Shown here piece by piece: positions 61,132 through 64,000 of a DNA stretch of 64,000 bases. The stretch is from the NCBI RefSeq assembly GCF_963678635.1, contig NC_087066.1:23281996-23345995 (forward strand). Direction: 5' to 3'. The notes under the pieces are model-generated. The model worked only from the letters and a program-made list of their open reading frames with translations. It searched no databases and was not told the DNA's origin. Position 1 is the stretch's first letter, and each line of letters opens with the position of its first letter. The DNA comes from Symsagittifera roscoffensis (lineage: Eukaryota > Xenacoelomorpha > Acoela > Convolutidae). The position numbers and the translations under genes are program-made.

Positions 61132-61752
61132 ATGACTGCTCCTCTACAAATCAATTCCATCTCAGATTATGAGAGAACAATAATCTACCAAATTTATACG
61201 AGAGAATCAGTTGCCATTGTGCAGCAGCGGAGAGAGAGGTTAGCATCCTCTCCATTCAACGACCTCGCCGCCAATCAACAATGGCAAGAGTGGTCGACGA
61301 AGAGTCATATAATGCTGCCCAACTATGTGCTCGATCACATTGGTCATTTTCGCCAGGAGCGTAAGCGGATGTATGAAAGCCCTACAATCCATCAATCCTA
61401 CCCGGCTCTCGAAAAGACTGAAATAAACGATGCAGGATACCTCGAAGAATCACCAAGAAAAATACTTTTTCGGTATGATTGTGACTCCATACCCCTTTAC
61501 GAGAACCAAGAAGGATTAATTCGCGATTATGCTGAACGCGAGGGCTACTGGGACATTCAAACAACCATCTCTTCTCCCGAATCTACTGTTCTAGATCAAG
61601 TTACTCCAATCTCCTCTATTTTGGCTTCAGAACTAAGCAGTGGAACACAGAATTCCATCACCACAGTGGAGGACCTGGCTACTCCTGAAACTCCGCTTGT
61701 CAGTGCTTGCTACGCACCGAAGAAAAGGAAGATAGAGTTTAAACAGTTCTGA
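61132..61752 (+). CDS. Intact 206-aa protein with C-terminal nuclear-localisation-like motif, unknown family
   Basis: Intact, single-exon reading. The N-terminal half is helical and charged (RRERLASSPFNDLAANQQWQ, HIGHFRQERKRMYESP), the middle acidic, the C-terminal third Ser/Thr-rich (ELSSGTQNSITTVEDLATPE), ending APKKRKIEFKQF, in which KKRK is a classical monopartite nuclear-import motif. No domain recognised. It has a TATA-like box and structured leader of its own. It is intact although the neighbouring Polinton genes are all broken. It could be a host gene, a regulatory gene of the element, or a later arrival. Confidence 0.6.
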   Translation: MTAPLQINSISDYERTIIYQIYTRESVAIVQQRRERLASSPFNDLAANQQWQEWSTKSHIMLPNYVLDHIGHFRQERKRMYESPTIHQSYPALEKTEINDAGYLEESPRKILFRYDCDSIPLYENQEGLIRDYAEREGYWDIQTTISSPESTVLDQVTPISSILASELSSGTQNSITTVEDLATPETPLVSACYAPKKRKIEFKQF

Positions 61753-62186
61753 AAACTTAAGAAACTTTATTACATTTTCAATCTTGCTGAGTTTTTGTGT
61801 TGTTCCAAAATTTTTATTAGAAAAATAATCAACTAAAGTGTACAAATTCTTATTGGATAACTAACCTCAACGATGAATTAAAATTTGTTTTGTTCTTTTC
61901 AATCAATAAAAAGGAAATAAAAACAAAAGAAAAAATTATTAGGAGAAAAAATCAAAATCACTTTAAAAAGTCGGCATAAAAGTCTAAAAGTGTAATTTTT
62001 GATAAATTTCTCGTCAAATCCAACCTAATTATATCAATTTTCTTTAATGCTCATTTCCAAAAATCATAGAAGATAATTTGAATACTTTTCCTAAGATTTT
62101 ATCTAATGCTGTTAAAACAAAAAACATAAAACTGTTTTTGTCATGTTTTTTCATAATAGTTTTCAAAATATAACTGTTAACACAGA
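61753..62186. other. Spacer, no gene
   Basis: AT-rich 3' flank of the 206-codon ORF. AATAAA-type signals occur (for example CAATAAAAAGG near 61904). No ORF with features. Confidence 0.3.
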
Positions 62187-62217
62187 AAAAGATAAAGAGA
62201 GAGAAAGAGAGAGAGAA
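62187..62217. repeat. (GA)n microsatellite
   Basis: AAAGATAAAGAGAGAGAAAG followed by GAGAGAGAAC. A (CT)n run at 62355-62366 could pair with it. Confidence 0.7.
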
Positions 62218-62256
62218 CTGACGATCCATAAGCCCCATTAATATACCTTTTGGGAT

Positions 62257-62280
62257 ATAGCTTTTTCAAAAGAAAGCTAT
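62257..62280. repeat. Short palindrome
   Basis: ATAGCTTT (62257-62264) and AAAGCTAT (62273-62280) with an 8-nt loop. Confidence 0.5.
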
Positions 62281-62329
62281 TTATGGATGGGTCCAGCAAT
62301 TCTGCCGGTTAATAAACCATAGTTACTTT

Positions 62330-62434
62330 TGGCTCTTTACACTCTCTATTTTTTTTCTCTCTCTCTAATATGTCTACAGCCTGGTGGGGTGAGCCAGGAA
62401 TCTTAGGAGTAGACTTTAGAGAGTGTATGAGCCA
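62330..62434. repeat. Nested multi-stem hairpin (105 nt)
   Basis: Four stems nest in order: TGGCTC/GAGCCA (62330-62335 with 62429-62434), ACACTCTCTA/TAGAGAGTGT (62339-62348 with 62417-62426), GTCTAC/GTAGAC (62372-62377 with 62409-62414) and CCTGG/CCAGG (62380-62384 with 62394-62398). A 23-nt pyrimidine-rich stretch is bulged on the 5' arm. Could be a structured RNA or a foldback element. Confidence 0.65.
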
Positions 62435-62439
62435 GTATA

Positions 62440-63185
62440 AAGCATTATATATAATAAAATCACATGTCTATAACAGATTTCACGTTTAATAATTCTCATT
62501 TTCAGGTTAAAATGGTTAAAAAATTCAAAATATGTTTTTTTCTCGATTTTTCAACATGGATTACAACCTTGTCCAATAAATCACGACAAATTGATTGGAC
62601 CAGGTTTCATTGGATTTGGAGAGGTTGTTTTTGTAATTTTTGTTTTTTTCACGATAAGAATATGTACTAAAAATGAAACATCTCAAATTTTTGACCCAAC
62701 ATTACAGTGGGGCAAGCGTTTCAGAGGTTCCTAATGAATAGCAATGCCGGGTAGTTATTTCCTAGTGCACCAAACGGCCCTGCATCAATCTTTTGATGAA
62801 CTATATGTGAAATTTGTCATAGAATTCTAATTTTTTTGAGAAATGAACAAAATTCTCAACTACCCTTTATCTTTTTTGTCAGCTATGTTTGACTTGACTT
62901 GATTGGTGGGTCTTCCTTGCTTGACTTGATTGGTGGTTTACCCTTTTGGTTGAAACAAAAAACTTGGCAAAAAAACTCAAATACATTTTCAATATTTAGT
63001 CAAGTTGACTAAACAGGGAAGTTGATAATAGCAGTGGTGTTAACATTCCCACACTTTAGGTAAACGAAATAATATTCCCGGATTGATCACTTCATGGAAT
63101 TGTCAGCTACTCTAACCACAAGTATTTATACTGTTTAATACAGTTGAGTCATTTACCCAAAATCGAATTGACAGTCATTTCATAA
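62440..63185. other. Spacer before zinc-finger ORF
   Basis: No gene. A direct repeat with CTTGACTTGATTGGTGG occurs twice at about 62891-62935. Confidence 0.35.
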
Positions 63186-63189
63186 ACCA

Positions 63190-63196
63190 TATAAAG
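63190..63196 (+). promoter_or_regulatory. TATA-like box upstream of zinc-finger ORF
   Basis: CATATAAAGCC, 210 bp ahead of the ATG at 63400; parallels the box at 60900. Confidence 0.45.
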
Positions 63197-63399
63197 CCCC
63201 AAAACTACAACCACTTCAAAGCCACTGTTGATTTTCTGCTTCACCCACGTAATTGAGTTTAATACGGTCTTATTCCAAATTTTGTTTTTGAAAAACTTTT
63301 CACTTCTCGCTTTTGCTTTGTCAAAATTAGCTTTGGTAAAACTTGAAAAATTTCTTAAAAAGAATTCTTCTTTCCTGAACTCTCAATCTCGAACCAACA

Positions 63400-63837
63400 A
63401 TGCCTAACTCAAGTGGAAAACAGACACCAGTCATTTGTTCGACCTGCTCGAAAGTCTTTAGTTCACCAAGGAACTTGAGACGACATGAACAAAATATCCA
63501 TGAGATCTTCGCAGCCCCACAGCCACCAACTAAATGTGACGAATGTCGAGAATCCTTCAGCTCGCTGGCGGAAGCTAGGGAGCATGTCGAGCTAGCTCAC
63601 AACGTGTCAACTGATAGTCTTTGTATCTACTGTCATAGAACCTTCCGCTCGGTTGAGAATTTCCGGCAACATATGTCGAAAAACCACCAACTACCCATTT
63701 GGACTCCCGGAAATGAGGTAGGAAGATCAACTGCTCCAACTGAATCTGCGTTTAGGGGAAAGTTAAGACGATACGAGTTGAGAGTTAGGGAGGATGAATT
63801 GGATCTGATGAATGCAATCATGCGAAACAAAGAGTAA
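63400..63837 (+). CDS. Three-finger C2H2 zinc-finger protein (145 aa)
   Basis: Three fingers with standard C-x2-C-x12-H-x4-H spacing: Cys13/16-His29/34 (STCSKVFSSPRNLRRH), Cys46/49-His62/67 (DECRESFSSLAEAREH) and Cys75/78-His91/96 (IYCHRTFRSVENFRQH). An H-x4-H ending and linkers that are not TGEKP distinguish it from host KRAB-type arrays. A 49-residue tail ends in a charged helix. Likely binds DNA or RNA. Short isolated C2H2 proteins of this sort do occur in arthropod mobile and viral elements (general recollection), but a host origin is equally possible. Intact, starting at the first ATG after an AT-rich leader. Confidence 0.8.
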   Translation: MPNSSGKQTPVICSTCSKVFSSPRNLRRHEQNIHEIFAAPQPPTKCDECRESFSSLAEAREHVELAHNVSTDSLCIYCHRTFRSVENFRQHMSKNHQLPIWTPGNEVGRSTAPTESAFRGKLRRYELRVREDELDLMNAIMRNKE

Positions 63838-64000
63838 ATTGATGCATTGATAGACGAAAGAGTGCAGGATTGACCCTGTAAATTTCAACTGCATGTAGAC
63901 GTGAGTATGATAAAGTTCTCGATTAATACAAACGAAACTGGTGACGGGGAGTTACGCCACGAGAAGACAATGTTATATCTGAATTCTAAGATGATCAATG
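63838..64000. other. 3' flank of zinc-finger ORF
   Basis: No feature assigned; the window ends here. Confidence 0.3.

Noticed and set aside
62330..62434. Hammerhead-type self-cleaving ribozyme
   Set aside because: No CTGATGA and GAAA core pair is present on either strand within the structure.

Overview
The window looks like nuclear DNA from an AT-rich, transposon-laden invertebrate animal. It carries a spliced receptor tyrosine phosphatase gene on the minus strand with GT-AG (and apparently GC-AG) introns. It also carries Ty3/gypsy, BEL/Pao and LINE remnants and a Polinton/Maverick-type (adintovirus-like) element. I cannot name the species from sequence alone.

Layout: (1) 1-14206, plus strand: the 3' three quarters of a very large Ty3/gypsy-like LTR element. 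It runs Gag C-terminus, protease, RT, RNase H, integrase, a membrane/PST-rich ORF X, a glycoprotein-like env, an unrecognised ORF Y that starts as 367 uninterrupted codons, a 1.6 kb 3' region with two intron-like segments, and the 3' LTR (13797-14206). (2) 14207-17740: short inverted-repeat elements and hairpins. (3) 17741-46433, minus strand: ten exons of a single-domain receptor-type protein tyrosine phosphatase, reading frames compatible across every junction; the 5' end lies outside or beyond the later insertions. Its introns hold a dispersed 450-bp inverted-repeat family, a dead BEL/Pao element (about 25.9-29.3 kb), a dead minus-strand gypsy element (about 33-35.4 kb), tandem repeats, and a LINE (41.8-44.3 kb). 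(4) 46459 to about 52330, plus strand: the 5' part of a second copy of the region-1 LTR family (5' LTR, primer-binding-like site, Gag), its LTR starting about 25 bp from a phosphatase exon.

(5) About 52340-60610: a decayed Polinton/Maverick. In order: a conserved unknown ORF, an exonuclease-like ORF, two small ORFs, a membrane ORF, packaging ATPase, conserved structural/unknown ORFs, retroviral-type integrase, penton-like protein (cut by a 200-N gap), basic core-like protein, major capsid protein and adenain-like protease, all on plus, then two minus-strand genes, one PC4-like. Most carry stops or frameshifts and the protease has lost its catalytic cysteine. No protein-primed DNA polymerase was seen. 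(6) 60620-64000: two intact intronless-looking plus-strand ORFs (206 aa with a C-terminal basic nuclear-localisation-like motif; 145 aa with three C2H2 fingers). Each follows a TATA-like box by about 210-230 bp and the interval contains elaborate hairpins. Whether these belong to the Polinton, a virus remnant or the host is open.

The most novel material is the giant env-bearing element with ORFs X and Y and a spliced-looking 3' region, and the intact small genes plus PC4-like gene beside an otherwise dead Polinton.
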